Source: Candidatus Poseidoniaceae archaeon
GTDB taxonomy: Archaea > Thermoplasmatota > Poseidoniia > Poseidoniales > Poseidoniaceae
NCBI GenBank assembly: GCA_013329295.1
Contig: DUKP01000155.1
Span: forward strand, 4,292 to 10,058
Direction of reading: 5' to 3'
Length of the DNA: 5,767 nt
The notes under the pieces were generated by a model. The model made no database searches and was not told where the DNA came from. It saw only the letters and a list, made by a program, of their open reading frames with translations. This document shows, piece after piece, positions 1-5,767 of the stretch. Position 1 is the stretch's first letter; every line of letters starts with the position of its first letter. Position numbers and translations under genes: made by a program.

Positions 1-1862
1 AAACATTCGTTGTTACCTAATATTTGTGAAGTGCTTGCAGTTGGCATTGGAGCTAACAGAAGAGAATTTCTCATACCGTGTTCTACGATTTCTTGCTTTA
101 GAGAATCCCAATCCCATCTTCCGCTGTGCTCATTCATATCCCACAAATCAAATTGTAACAGACCTTTACTTGCTGGAGAGCCCTTGAAACTTGAGTATGG
201 ACCATCTACTATAGCAGCGTCCTTTGAAGCGGTACATGCTGCAAAGTAAATTGTTTCAAAAATCTCCTTGTTCAATGCTTTTGCTTCATCTGATTCAAAA
301 TACATACCGAGCATTGCGAAAGTATCTGCTAGCCCTTGAACACCAAGACCTATTGGCCGATGCCTCATGTTTGAGTTTCTTGCTTCTTCAACAGGATAAT
401 AATTTACATCGATAACTCGATTTAGATTGCCTGTTACATGATAAGTTACATCATACAACTTTTGGAAATCAAATTGCTTGGTTTCATTATTGACATAAGT
501 TGGAAGAGCAATAGAAGCAAGATTGCATACTGCTACTTCATCCTTAGAAGTATATTCCATGATCTCAGTACAAAGGTTTGAAGAACGTATTGTTCCTAAA
601 TTCTTTTGATTTGACTTCATGTTTGCAGAATCTTTGTACAGCATGTATGGAGTTCCTGTCTCAATTTGAGCCTCGACTACTTTGTCCCAAACAGTTCTTG
701 CTGGAATTGTTTCTCTGGCAAGTCCTTGCGCCTCATATGATTCGTATAGTTGTTTGAACTCTTCACCATAAGCATCTTGTAATCCAGGACATTCATTCGG
801 GCAGAAAAATGACCAATCTGCATTTTGTTCTACTCTCTCCATGAACAAATCTGGAGTCCACAATGCATAGAACAAATCTCTTGCACGTAGTTCTTCCTTA
901 CCGTGATTCTTCCTCAAGTCAAGGAACTGGATAATATCCGGATGCCATGGTTCAAGATAAATTGCAATGGAACCTTTTCTCTTGCCGCCACCTTGGTCTA
1001 CATATCGTGCAGTATCATTGAAAACTCTTAGCATAGGCACAATACCGTTGCTTTCACCATTGGTACCTTTGATGTAAGATCCCTTTGAACGAATGTGATG
1101 GATTGAAAGACCAATACCACCTGCAGACTTTGAGATAAGAGCGCATTGCTTTAGCGTATCATAAATGCCAACTAAGGAATCATCTTGCATTGTCAACAAG
1201 AAACAAGAAGACATCTGAGGAGTTGGTGTTCCAGAATTAAACAGGGTAGGAGTTGCATGAGTAAAGTATCCTTGGCTCATTAAATCATAAGTCTCGAGTG
1301 CCTTTTCAATATCTCCATGATGAATTCCAACAGCGACTCTCATCAACATATGTTGAGGTCTTTCTGCGACTTCACCGTTTAATTTCAGTAGATATGAACG
1401 CTCCAAAGTCTTGAAACCAAAGTAATCATAACTGAAATCTCTTCCATAGTCAATGTAATTATCCAGCTTTTCTTTATTAGCCATTATAATTTCATAGACT
1501 TCTTCAGAAATTAATGGTGCATGTGCGCCCGATTCTGGATCAATGAATTCTCTTAAGTCAGTTACTACTTCTGAAAATGATTCCTTTGTTGAACGATGCA
1601 AATCATCTACACAAATCCTAGCAGCCAACTTGCTGTAATCGGGATGGTGGGAGGCCAAAGAAGCTGCGGTCTCGGCTGCAAGTTGATCTAGCTCTCTTGT
1701 AGTAACACCATCGTAGAGGCCTTCGATAGTAAGTTTGGTCAAATTTGCTGCATCAACCCAATCCGTATCAAGACCATCTGTCAAACTTGACAATTTTTCA
1801 AGGATAGCATCAAACCTAACATCTTCTCTCTCGCCTTTTCTATTTACTACTTGCATGGTCAT
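1..1862 (-). CDS. nrdA: Ribonucleoside-diphosphate reductase class Ia, large (alpha/R1) subunit, 3' end cut by window
   Basis: This is the catalytic subunit that reduces ribonucleoside diphosphates to deoxyribonucleotides in the cytoplasm, using a radical supplied by NrdB. I translated 620 codons from the ATG at 1862; the frame is open to the left edge. Residues about 3-94 form an ATP-cone, including D59, which corresponds to human D57 of the dATP feedback site. Active-site residues visible are C220 (MSSCFLL), N429/C431/E433 (NLCTE) and C446 (VCNLAS). [13 protein letters not shown] lies at 607-619. All sit at a constant +2 offset from human R1 numbering, so no internal gap is implied. About 170 residues are missing on the left, including the tyrosine radical relay and the C-terminal cysteine pair. 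The alternative start at 1856 matches the eukaryotic N-terminus; 1862 is preferred because a G-rich motif lies six bases upstream. It follows nrdB by 61 bases, probably in one operon. Confidence 0.97.
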   Translation of the reverse strand, partial: MTMQVVNRKGEREDVRFDAILEKLSSLTDGLDTDWVDAANLTKLTIEGLYDGVTTRELDQLAAETAASLASHHPDYSKLAARICVDDLHRSTKESFSEVVTDLREFIDPESGAHAPLISEEVYEIIMANKEKLDNYIDYGRDFSYDYFGFKTLERSYLLKLNGEVAERPQHMLMRVAVGIHHGDIEKALETYDLMSQGYFTHATPTLFNSGTPTPQMSSCFLLTMQDDSLVGIYDTLKQCALISKSAGGIGLSIHHIRSKGSYIKGTNGESNGIVPMLRVFNDTARYVDQGGGKRKGSIAIYLEPWHPDIIQFLDLRKNHGKEELRARDLFYALWTPDLFMERVEQNADWSFFCPNECPGLQDAYGEEFKQLYESYEAQGLARETIPARTVWDKVVEAQIETGTPYMLYKDSANMKSNQKNLGTIRSSNLCTEIMEYTSKDEVAVCNLASIALPTYVNNETKQFDFQKLYDVTYHVTGNLNRVIDVNYYPVEEARNSNMRHRPIGLGVQGLADTFAMLGMYFESDEAKALNKEIFETIYFAACTASKDAAIVDGPYSSFKGSPASKGLLQFDLWDMNEHSGRWDWDSLKQEIVEHGMRNSLLLAPMPTASTSQILGNNEC

Positions 1863-1868
1863 TTTTTG

Positions 1869-1874
1869 CCCCCC
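1869..1874 (-). promoter_or_regulatory. Candidate ribosome-binding site of nrdA
   Basis: On the minus strand a run of six G, preceded by A (AGGGGGG), lies six bases upstream of the ATG at 1862. It is not a perfect GGAGG but could pair with the anti-Shine-Dalgarno end of 16S rRNA. The spacing suits the 1862 start better than the ATG at 1856. An internal gene of an operon would be expected to need such a site. Confidence 0.4.
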
Positions 1875-1923
1875 TGTGTCTCTTTGTTGAATTTCGCAGT
1901 ATCTTCACTCCATCGCGTACGGT

Positions 1924-2964
1924 TCAAAAGTCTTCGTCTACTGAGAAGCGTTGTTGGACGCTTCCAAGGGTTGCGCCATCTTTAACACCAGATTTCTGAT
2001 ATTCGCCAACTCGCTTCTCAAAGAAGTTGGTTTTGCCTTGCATAGAAATCATCTCCATCCATGGGAATGGGTTGGAAACATTATACAATTTAGATGCACC
2101 AAGAGATACCAATAATCTATCTGCAACAAACTCGATGTATTGTTTCATCAAACCAGCATTCATCCCGATTAACTCAACTGGAAGTGCTGTAGTTACAAAT
2201 TCAATCTCTATCTCAACTGCTTCTGCAATGATTCGATGAATTACATTCTCTCCTGCGCCTTTAATCAACTTACTATGAAGAAGACAAGCAAAGTCACAAT
2301 GTAAACCTTCATCTCGTGAAATTAATTCGTTTGAGAAGGTTAAACCTGGCATTAATCCTCGCTTTTTCAACCAAAATATAGCACAGAATGAGCCTGAGAA
2401 GAAAATCCCCTCTACTGCGGCAAATGCTACTAACCTCTGAGCAAATGAACCCTTCTTTCTGGACAACCACTTCAATGCCCATGCACCTTTCTTTCGCACT
2501 GAAGGTACTGTTTCGAGTGCATTGAACAAGTGATTCTTTTCGTCGGTGTCACTAATGTAAGTGTCGATCAATAATGAATAAGTCTCGGCATGTATGTTTT
2601 CCATCATTATTTGGAATCCATAGAAACAACGAGCTTCAGCCCATTGGACTTCATCGGCAAAATTAGTTACTAGATTCTCGTTAACGATACCGTCGCTTGC
2701 CGCAAAAAATGCTAGAACGTGCTTTAAGAAATGGCGTTCGTTGTCATTGAGGCTTTTCCAATCTTTAGCATCCTCAGCCAAATCGATTTCTTCAGCAGTC
2801 CAAAATGATGCAGCGTGTAGTTTGTACATTTCCCAAATATCGGAATGTTCGATAGGGAATAAAACAAATCTTTCTGGAGCTTCTTTAAGCATAGGTTCTA
2901 TGTGTTCTTGTGATAAATCTATTTCTACTTCTTCTGATGTTTTTATACTGTGGTCAATTACCAT
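1924..2964 (-). CDS. nrdB: Ribonucleoside-diphosphate reductase class Ia, small (beta/R2) subunit
   Basis: R2 holds the di-iron centre and the stable tyrosyl radical, and passes the radical to the NrdA active site. The 346-residue protein is complete. The iron ligands are all visible: D91, E122, H125, E185, E219 and H222. The radical tyrosine is Y129 in [11 protein letters not shown]. These match human R2 (D138, E169, H172, E232, E266, H269, Y176) at a constant -47 offset, so the core aligns without gaps and the N-terminal extension is shorter. [13 protein letters not shown] at 311-323 carries the relay tyrosine Y322. The C-terminal tail FSVDEDF, ending in Phe, resembles the eukaryotic R1-docking peptide. 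Because the radical tyrosine is present, this is not a tyrosine-less class Ic form. The start at 2964 has a strong Shine-Dalgarno sequence. The gene is the first of the minus-strand pair and diverges from dut. Confidence 0.98.
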   Translation of the reverse strand: MVIDHSIKTSEEVEIDLSQEHIEPMLKEAPERFVLFPIEHSDIWEMYKLHAASFWTAEEIDLAEDAKDWKSLNDNERHFLKHVLAFFAASDGIVNENLVTNFADEVQWAEARCFYGFQIMMENIHAETYSLLIDTYISDTDEKNHLFNALETVPSVRKKGAWALKWLSRKKGSFAQRLVAFAAVEGIFFSGSFCAIFWLKKRGLMPGLTFSNELISRDEGLHCDFACLLHSKLIKGAGENVIHRIIAEAVEIEIEFVTTALPVELIGMNAGLMKQYIEFVADRLLVSLGASKLYNVSNPFPWMEMISMQGKTNFFEKRVGEYQKSGVKDGATLGSVQQRFSVDEDF

Positions 2965-2968
2965 ACTC

Positions 2969-2976
2969 TCACCTCC
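2969..2976 (-). promoter_or_regulatory. Shine-Dalgarno sequence of nrdB
   Basis: On the minus strand GGAGGTGA ends four bases before the ATG at 2964. It is a near-perfect anti-16S complement and fixes the start. It is the only strong Shine-Dalgarno sequence in the window; dut, the membrane protein and lipB have none. This implies that the nrdB mRNA has a real 5' leader. Confidence 0.75.
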
Positions 2977-3016
2977 ATAATCTCGAATCGTGCTGGAGTT
3001 TCTTCTCGGCCAATGA

Positions 3017-3036
3017 GGTGTATAATACTACCTCTA
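3017..3036. repeat. Short inverted repeat bracketing the nrdB TATA-like element
   Basis: GAGGT (3017-3021) and ACCTC (3032-3036) are perfect 5-bp arms around a 10-base spacer containing the candidate nrdB TATA element. The arms are short and could arise by chance. Their position over the presumed core promoter makes a repressor site conceivable. Confidence 0.3.
3022..3029 (-). promoter_or_regulatory. Candidate TATA box of nrdB
   Basis: On the minus strand TATTATAC lies about 60 bases upstream of the nrdB ATG. An archaeal start site about 25 bases downstream would fall near 3000, leaving a leader of roughly 35 bases that includes the Shine-Dalgarno sequence. A bacterial -10 reading (TATTAT) is also possible, but I see no well-spaced -35 element. 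It is flanked by the GAGGT/ACCTC repeat. Confidence 0.35.
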
Positions 3037-3039
3037 TTA

Positions 3040-3056
3040 TTTCCTGTGGAAATATG
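3040..3056. repeat. Palindrome upstream of the nrdB promoter, candidate operator
   Basis: TATTTCC-TGT-GGAAATA is a perfect 7-bp inverted repeat with a 3-base centre. It lies just upstream of the candidate nrdB TATA element, where a dimeric regulator could act. It does not match the bacterial NrdR-box consensus as I know it. Function is inferred from symmetry and position only. Confidence 0.4.
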
Positions 3057-3070
3057 GATTTTATTGCAAC

Positions 3071-3088
3071 AATCTCAACGGGGAGATT
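3071..3088. repeat. Inverted repeat in the middle of the nrdB/dut region
   Basis: AATCTC and GAGATT are 6-bp perfect arms around the spacer AACGGG. On the plus strand it is followed by TTTT, so a weak hairpin with a short U-tract is possible. It could equally be a protein-binding site or chance. Confidence 0.3.
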
Positions 3089-3188
3089 TTGACTTAGTGA
3101 TGCGAAATTGTTCATAAAAATACTTCCCGTAAATAGTCAACATTATAAGCCAAATTTTGCTCTATTTTATTCCTTTGTTTCCACTGAA

Positions 3189-3212
3189 CTAAGTAAGTAA
3201 AATTATACTTAG
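3189..3212. repeat. Inverted repeat overlapping the dut promoter, candidate operator
   Basis: CTAAGTA (3189-3195) and TACTTAG (3206-3212) are perfect 7-bp arms 10 bases apart. Because AAGT is tandemly repeated, a second register TAAGTA-n6-TACTTA (3194-3211) also exists. The right arm overlaps the candidate dut TATA element. A regulator bound here would cover the core promoter. The function is inferred. Confidence 0.4.
3201..3208 (+). promoter_or_regulatory. Candidate TATA box of dut
   Basis: AATTATAC sits about 40 bases upstream of the dut ATG and is preceded by purine-rich AAGTAAGTAA, which could serve as a BRE-like element. Transcription would be expected to start near 3230-3235, giving a very short leader. 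That agrees with the lack of a Shine-Dalgarno sequence. TATACT at 3204-3209 could also be read as a bacterial -10. Confidence 0.4.
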
Positions 3213-3246
3213 CAATTGTCAATAACCGAGAACATATGGCAGATAT

Positions 3247-3696
3247 ATGACAAGTGATTTAATCATTGAATTTGCCAAATTAAATTCCGAAGCAATAATT
3301 CCAACCCAAGGCTCACCACAAGCAGCCGGATGGGATTTGTATGCGTTGGAAGAAACTATTGTCAAGCGAAATACAAGTTCAATGATAAAAACTGGATTAG
3401 CAATAGCTATTCCACTTGGTTGGGAAGGGCAAATAAGATGTAGATCATCATTAGGAAAAAAGGGCATGATTATGCCAAATGGCATAGGAACTATTGATTC
3501 AGACTACCGTGGCGAATTGATGGTACTTGCCACATGGATTGGCGAAGGCGATGAATTTGTTGTTCAAAAAGGTGAAAGAGTTGCTCAATTACTATTCTCT
3601 AGAGTTCCAAGCGTTAAATTTGTTGAAAGAGATTTTGAACAATTAGGAACTACTGACAGAGGTACTGGTGGATTTGGCTCTTCTGGAAGATTTTAG
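3247..3696 (+). CDS. dut: Deoxyuridine 5'-triphosphate nucleotidohydrolase (trimeric dUTPase)
   Basis: The enzyme hydrolyses dUTP to dUMP and pyrophosphate. This keeps uracil out of DNA and supplies dUMP for thymidylate synthesis. All five motifs of the homotrimeric family occur in order in 149 residues, a normal length. Motif 1 is AAGWDLY at 26-32. Motif 2 is RSSLGKKG at 66-73. Motif 3 is NGIGTIDSDYRGEL at 78-91, with catalytic D84 and the substrate-stacking Y87. Motif 4 is KGERVAQLLF at 108-117. Motif 5 is RGTGGFGSSG at 138-147, the C-terminal lid. Small departures from the commonest forms are W for Y/F in motif 1 and SLG for GLA in motif 2; neither removes a catalytic residue. It lacks the dCTP-deaminase fusion character common in archaea. 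No Shine-Dalgarno sequence precedes the ATG. It is divergent from the reductase genes. Confidence 0.96.
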   Translation: MTSDLIIEFAKLNSEAIIPTQGSPQAAGWDLYALEETIVKRNTSSMIKTGLAIAIPLGWEGQIRCRSSLGKKGMIMPNGIGTIDSDYRGELMVLATWIGEGDEFVVQKGERVAQLLFSRVPSVKFVERDFEQLGTTDRGTGGFGSSGRF

Positions 3697-3697
3697 C

Positions 3698-3726
3698 ATT
3701 TGTTTTAAGTACTAACAAAAACAAAT
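3698..3726. repeat. Inverted repeat between dut and the membrane-protein gene
   Basis: ATTTGTTTT (3698-3706) and AAAACAAAT (3718-3726) are perfect 9-bp arms around an 11-base loop. It starts one base after the dut stop codon and ends 16 bases before the next ATG. The stem has only one G-C pair per arm, so an RNA hairpin would be weak. It may contribute to termination or mRNA end stability of dut, or bind a regulator. The internal TTTTAAGT could also serve as a poor TATA element for the next gene. Confidence 0.45.
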
Positions 3727-3742
3727 TAACAATTGATACATA

Positions 3743-5038
3743 ATGGCTGGGAAAATACATATTCAAGAATTAGACAAAATTGTCATATTTGTTATACTAC
3801 TATTAATGATTTACGTATTTCGACCAAAAAGACAGCGAACAACAAGAACAATCAATCAAAATCAACGTTTTAACAAACCACCTAGTGGAGTAGGAGTCTT
3901 GCTTGCCAAATGTATTATTCTAACCATTATGTTCGTAGCAGTAAATACACTAATTGACTATTCAGAAAATATCGCTGCATATGAAAACGAGAAATGCAAT
4001 CAGCAAAAACACACGAATAAGTATAGATGTACATTTGAAGAATTTACTTCAGAAGATTTAGCCAAGCAGATTGATGGTTTTCTAATGAATTCAGAGGTGG
4101 GCATAGGATTTGACATCGGCAATCAACTAAATCATGGCAACTCTCCAAACGGTCCTTGGTTTTGGCTATACTACCTATTAGGAGGGACAGTCATTATGTC
4201 TGGTTTTAGATTAGCAAATAAAAGAAGAAAACAACACTTGCAAAGTCTTCATGCAGTAGAGGAAAAATTACGGCCAATAATTAGACAATTAGCTAATGAT
4301 CCTAGAGGGGTAATAGAAGGCAGGATTACCATGCCAAATCCTGTCCCTGCATCAAAACCTAGCGGGAAAGATAGTCGAAGAATATTTGTCATCTACTTCT
4401 TTTCTGCATTAATTTCAATCATAACAATGATGAGTTTCTTTGATTTTTTCTACCAAATTGATTCTAACTTTAGCATGAGTGTTAGGCATAATGATGAAGC
4501 TTTATTGCTTGCTGTAATGGCGCTTGGATTCAACATTTCAGGGCATTATTCAGTGAGTTATTTGTCCGCAACATACCCTGGTGAAACTGAACATATAGCA
4601 ATTCCACAAACAATGACTAGTCAAGAGGTTTCAACTCCAAGAAATGACAGTAATAAGCCCACTTCTGCAAGAGACGTTCTAAAGGAATTAGCCAATGAAA
4701 TGCGTGCGACAAGAATAGAATCTGAGATGCTAAGAGTTCAATTAAACGAGACTCGTGAAAAAGTTTCTAACTTAGAAATAGAGTTAGAAAAGAAGGCTCT
4801 AGAATTAGAAACAATACAAGCACTTTCTGTAGACATGGAGAGAATCGTCAAACAAAGCGAGACTCCTGGTGAGAAGAACCTTTCACTGATGGATTCCGTA
4901 TTGGTTGGAGATGCTTTATTCAATGGAGACAAAATTGACAAACAAGTAATTAATGACCCTAAAGCAATTGCTAAAGCGGCAATTGAGGCTTACAAAGCAG
5001 GAAGAACCGATGTGAAATCAATAGAATTTGACTTTTGA
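3743..5038 (+). CDS. Unrecognised membrane protein with five predicted spans and a C-terminal coiled coil
   Basis: I do not recognise this 431-residue protein. Hydrophobic spans lie at about 12-26, 48-71, 137-156, 213-236 and 252-275. The strongly basic loops 27-47 and 157-212 point to the cytoplasm. By the positive-inside rule the N-terminus is outside, loop 72-136 is outside and the long C-terminus is inside. The outer loop is acidic and carries two cysteines, C85 and C96, which could form a disulfide. After a Ser/Thr/Pro/Asn-rich linker (about 280-308), residues 308-371 have the charged heptad character of a coiled coil. The tail 378-425 contains DSVLVGD and an Ala-rich helix (DPKAIAKAAIEAYKAG). 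This suggests a membrane-anchored scaffold or sensor, but no enzymatic motif is seen. It lies 46 bases after dut and 34 before lipB on the same strand. No Shine-Dalgarno sequence is present. It is certainly coding; the function is unknown. Confidence 0.9.
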   Translation: MAGKIHIQELDKIVIFVILLLMIYVFRPKRQRTTRTINQNQRFNKPPSGVGVLLAKCIILTIMFVAVNTLIDYSENIAAYENEKCNQQKHTNKYRCTFEEFTSEDLAKQIDGFLMNSEVGIGFDIGNQLNHGNSPNGPWFWLYYLLGGTVIMSGFRLANKRRKQHLQSLHAVEEKLRPIIRQLANDPRGVIEGRITMPNPVPASKPSGKDSRRIFVIYFFSALISIITMMSFFDFFYQIDSNFSMSVRHNDEALLLAVMALGFNISGHYSVSYLSATYPGETEHIAIPQTMTSQEVSTPRNDSNKPTSARDVLKELANEMRATRIESEMLRVQLNETREKVSNLEIELEKKALELETIQALSVDMERIVKQSETPGEKNLSLMDSVLVGDALFNGDKIDKQVINDPKAIAKAAIEAYKAGRTDVKSIEFDF

Positions 5039-5072
5039 TTAACTCTATGATGCTGTTTCTATTGGCTTAATC

Positions 5073-5708
5073 ATGACCGGTAGCCGTCATGTCGATATTC
5101 GCTTTGAGGGCATTGTAGAATATCATTTGGCTATTGAACTGATGAAAAAGTTACAACAACAGAGGATAAATGATGAGATATTAGACACAATGCTCATCCT
5201 AGAACATCCTGAAATTGTTACAGTTGGTCCAAGAGCAAGAAATGATGGCATTTCTGCCCCTCCTGGATACGAAACTTTTCCCGTCGATCGAGGTGGTGGC
5301 CTAACGTGGCATGGACCAGGTCAAATAGTATGTTACCCGATATTCAAGTGGGATTTAGAGGGAGAAGATTCGGTTGCAACAATAATTAGAAAAATCGAAG
5401 AATGGGTAATTGAATGTCTAAAGGGCCTTGCAATACCGGCTGAAAGGGATTCAAGAATGCAAGGAGTTTGGGTTGACGGGTACAAAATATGTAGTATAGG
5501 GCTGTCTTTCCTTAGATGGACTTCAAGGCACGGATTTACCATTAACATCAATACACCCGGGCATAGAGTTGAGAATCTATCTGGTTGTGGATTAGGGGCT
5601 GCAACTACAACATGCTTGAGCAAATTAGGATATGTGGTTGAAAAACAACAAATCGTTCAACTTCTAATTGACAATATGACTCATTTAATCGGAAGAACTG
5701 TACAATAA
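5073..5708 (+). CDS. lipB: Lipoyl(octanoyl) transferase
   Basis: LipB moves the octanoyl group from octanoyl-acyl carrier protein to a lysine of lipoyl-domain proteins (2-oxoacid dehydrogenases, glycine cleavage H protein), where LipA then inserts sulfur. At 211 residues it has the usual length. Visible signatures are LEHPEIVTVGPRA at 43-55, RGGGLTWHGPGQ at 73-84, GVWVDGYKICSIGL at 131-144 and RHGFTININ at 152-160. K138 and C172 (SGCGL) correspond to the E. coli catalytic pair K135/C169. The usual PCG around the cysteine is GCG here, and the usual ALNV after HG is TINI; the catalytic residues remain intact. The ATG at 5073 has no Shine-Dalgarno sequence, and no in-frame upstream start is seen in the 34-base gap. 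It may be co-transcribed with the membrane-protein gene. No other lipoate or dehydrogenase gene is visible, though one could lie to the right. Confidence 0.95.
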   Translation: MTGSRHVDIRFEGIVEYHLAIELMKKLQQQRINDEILDTMLILEHPEIVTVGPRARNDGISAPPGYETFPVDRGGGLTWHGPGQIVCYPIFKWDLEGEDSVATIIRKIEEWVIECLKGLAIPAERDSRMQGVWVDGYKICSIGLSFLRWTSRHGFTININTPGHRVENLSGCGLGAATTTCLSKLGYVVEKQQIVQLLIDNMTHLIGRTVQ

Positions 5709-5740
5709 TCATTCGAAAAACCAATGACAAAAAATAATTG

Positions 5741-5767
5741 ATGAGAGATAATGCGATGTCTATGACT
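5741..5767 (+). CDS. Possible start of a next gene, cut by window
   Basis: From the ATG at 5741 the frame is open to the right edge (MRDNAMSMT), with further in-frame ATGs at 5756 and 5762. Only nine codons are available, so neither coding status nor product can be judged. The gap of about 32-50 bases after lipB is similar to the other gaps in this plus-strand series, which makes a gene start here plausible. Confidence 0.25.

Larger units (their letters stand above)
2965..3246. promoter_or_regulatory. Divergent control region between nrdB and dut
   Basis: This 282-base non-coding stretch separates the outward-facing nrdB and dut genes, so both promoters must lie here. It is A+T-rich and holds a TATA-like element for each direction, a strong Shine-Dalgarno sequence on the nrdB side and four inverted repeats, listed separately. 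The open frames that run through it lack any recognisable protein character and overlap nrdB on the opposite strand, so I treat them as non-coding. A role in co-regulating DNA-precursor genes is inferred from the arrangement. Confidence 0.6.

Noticed and set aside
10..415. Plus-strand open frames of 79 and 63 codons at the left edge
   Set aside because: They lie opposite nrdA, whose translation is unmistakable over the same stretch, and show no recognisable domain.
1..1862. nrdA as a truncated pseudogene
   Set aside because: The frame is open without internal stops to the window edge, and all catalytic residues present in this part are intact; the truncation is caused by the window.
3022..3037. 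NrdR box upstream of nrdB
   Set aside because: The sequence around the TATA-like element shares only a few bases with the NrdR consensus and lacks its symmetry and the usual paired boxes.
2027..3092. Three plus-strand open frames across nrdB and the intergenic region
   Set aside because: Two lie opposite well-supported nrdB codons; the third runs from nrdB into the control region with Cys/Ser-rich, low-quality sequence and no plausible start context.
3219..3485. Minus-strand 88-codon open frame over dut
   Set aside because: It is the complement of dut, which carries all five dUTPase motifs.
3213..3735. CAATTG upstream of both dut (3213-3218) and the membrane protein (3730-3735) as a shared regulatory motif
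   Set aside because: A six-base A+T-rich palindrome is frequent by chance, and its distance to the start codon differs (29 versus 7 bases).
4738..5623. Minus-strand open frames opposite the membrane protein and lipB
   Set aside because: They overlap strongly supported genes on the other strand and show no recognisable protein features.
1..5767. CRISPR array, defence system, retron or mobile element
   Set aside because: No regularly spaced direct repeats, transposase, reverse transcriptase, integrase or nuclease signature was found; four of the five clear genes are housekeeping metabolism.

Overview
The window is compact, A+T-rich DNA without introns. It holds five confidently readable protein genes in two divergent groups. 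On the minus strand are the genes of a class Ia ribonucleotide reductase: nrdB complete, nrdA cut by the left window edge. On the plus strand are dut (dUTPase), a 431-residue membrane/coiled-coil protein I do not recognise, and lipB (octanoyltransferase). A further start may lie at the right edge. No tRNA, rRNA, CRISPR array, transposase or other mobile element was seen.

Organism: the best guess is a planktonic archaeon of the Marine Group II / Poseidoniales type, held with moderate confidence only. Three of the five starts (dut, the membrane protein, lipB) have no Shine-Dalgarno sequence. TATA-like elements sit about 38-65 bases upstream of two starts. Both reductase subunits resemble the eukaryotic R1/R2 type so closely that the catalytic residues match my recollection of human numbering at a constant offset. 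Bacteroidetes-like bacteria also carry eukaryote-like class Ia reductases and remain an alternative. Nothing in the window, such as rRNA, settles the domain of life.

Layout: 1-1862 (minus) nrdA, first 620 codons; 1863-1923 short gap with a G-rich ribosome-binding candidate; 1924-2964 (minus) nrdB; 2965-3246 divergent regulatory region with TATA-like elements and several inverted repeats; 3247-3696 dut; 3697-3742 gap with a 9-bp inverted repeat; 3743-5038 membrane protein; 5039-5072 gap; 5073-5708 lipB; 5709-5767 tail with a possible next start.

How the genes fit together: NrdA/NrdB reduce ribonucleotides to deoxyribonucleotides. Dut removes dUTP and yields dUMP, the precursor of dTTP. Reductase and dut therefore form a divergent DNA-precursor locus around one 282-base control region. 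LipB belongs to lipoate cofactor synthesis and has no evident link to nucleotides. The membrane protein between dut and lipB is the real unknown: five predicted membrane spans, a long cytoplasmic coiled coil and a distinct C-terminal segment. I found no convincing multi-gene novel system. The most notable items are this protein and the repeat-rich nrdB/dut intergenic region.
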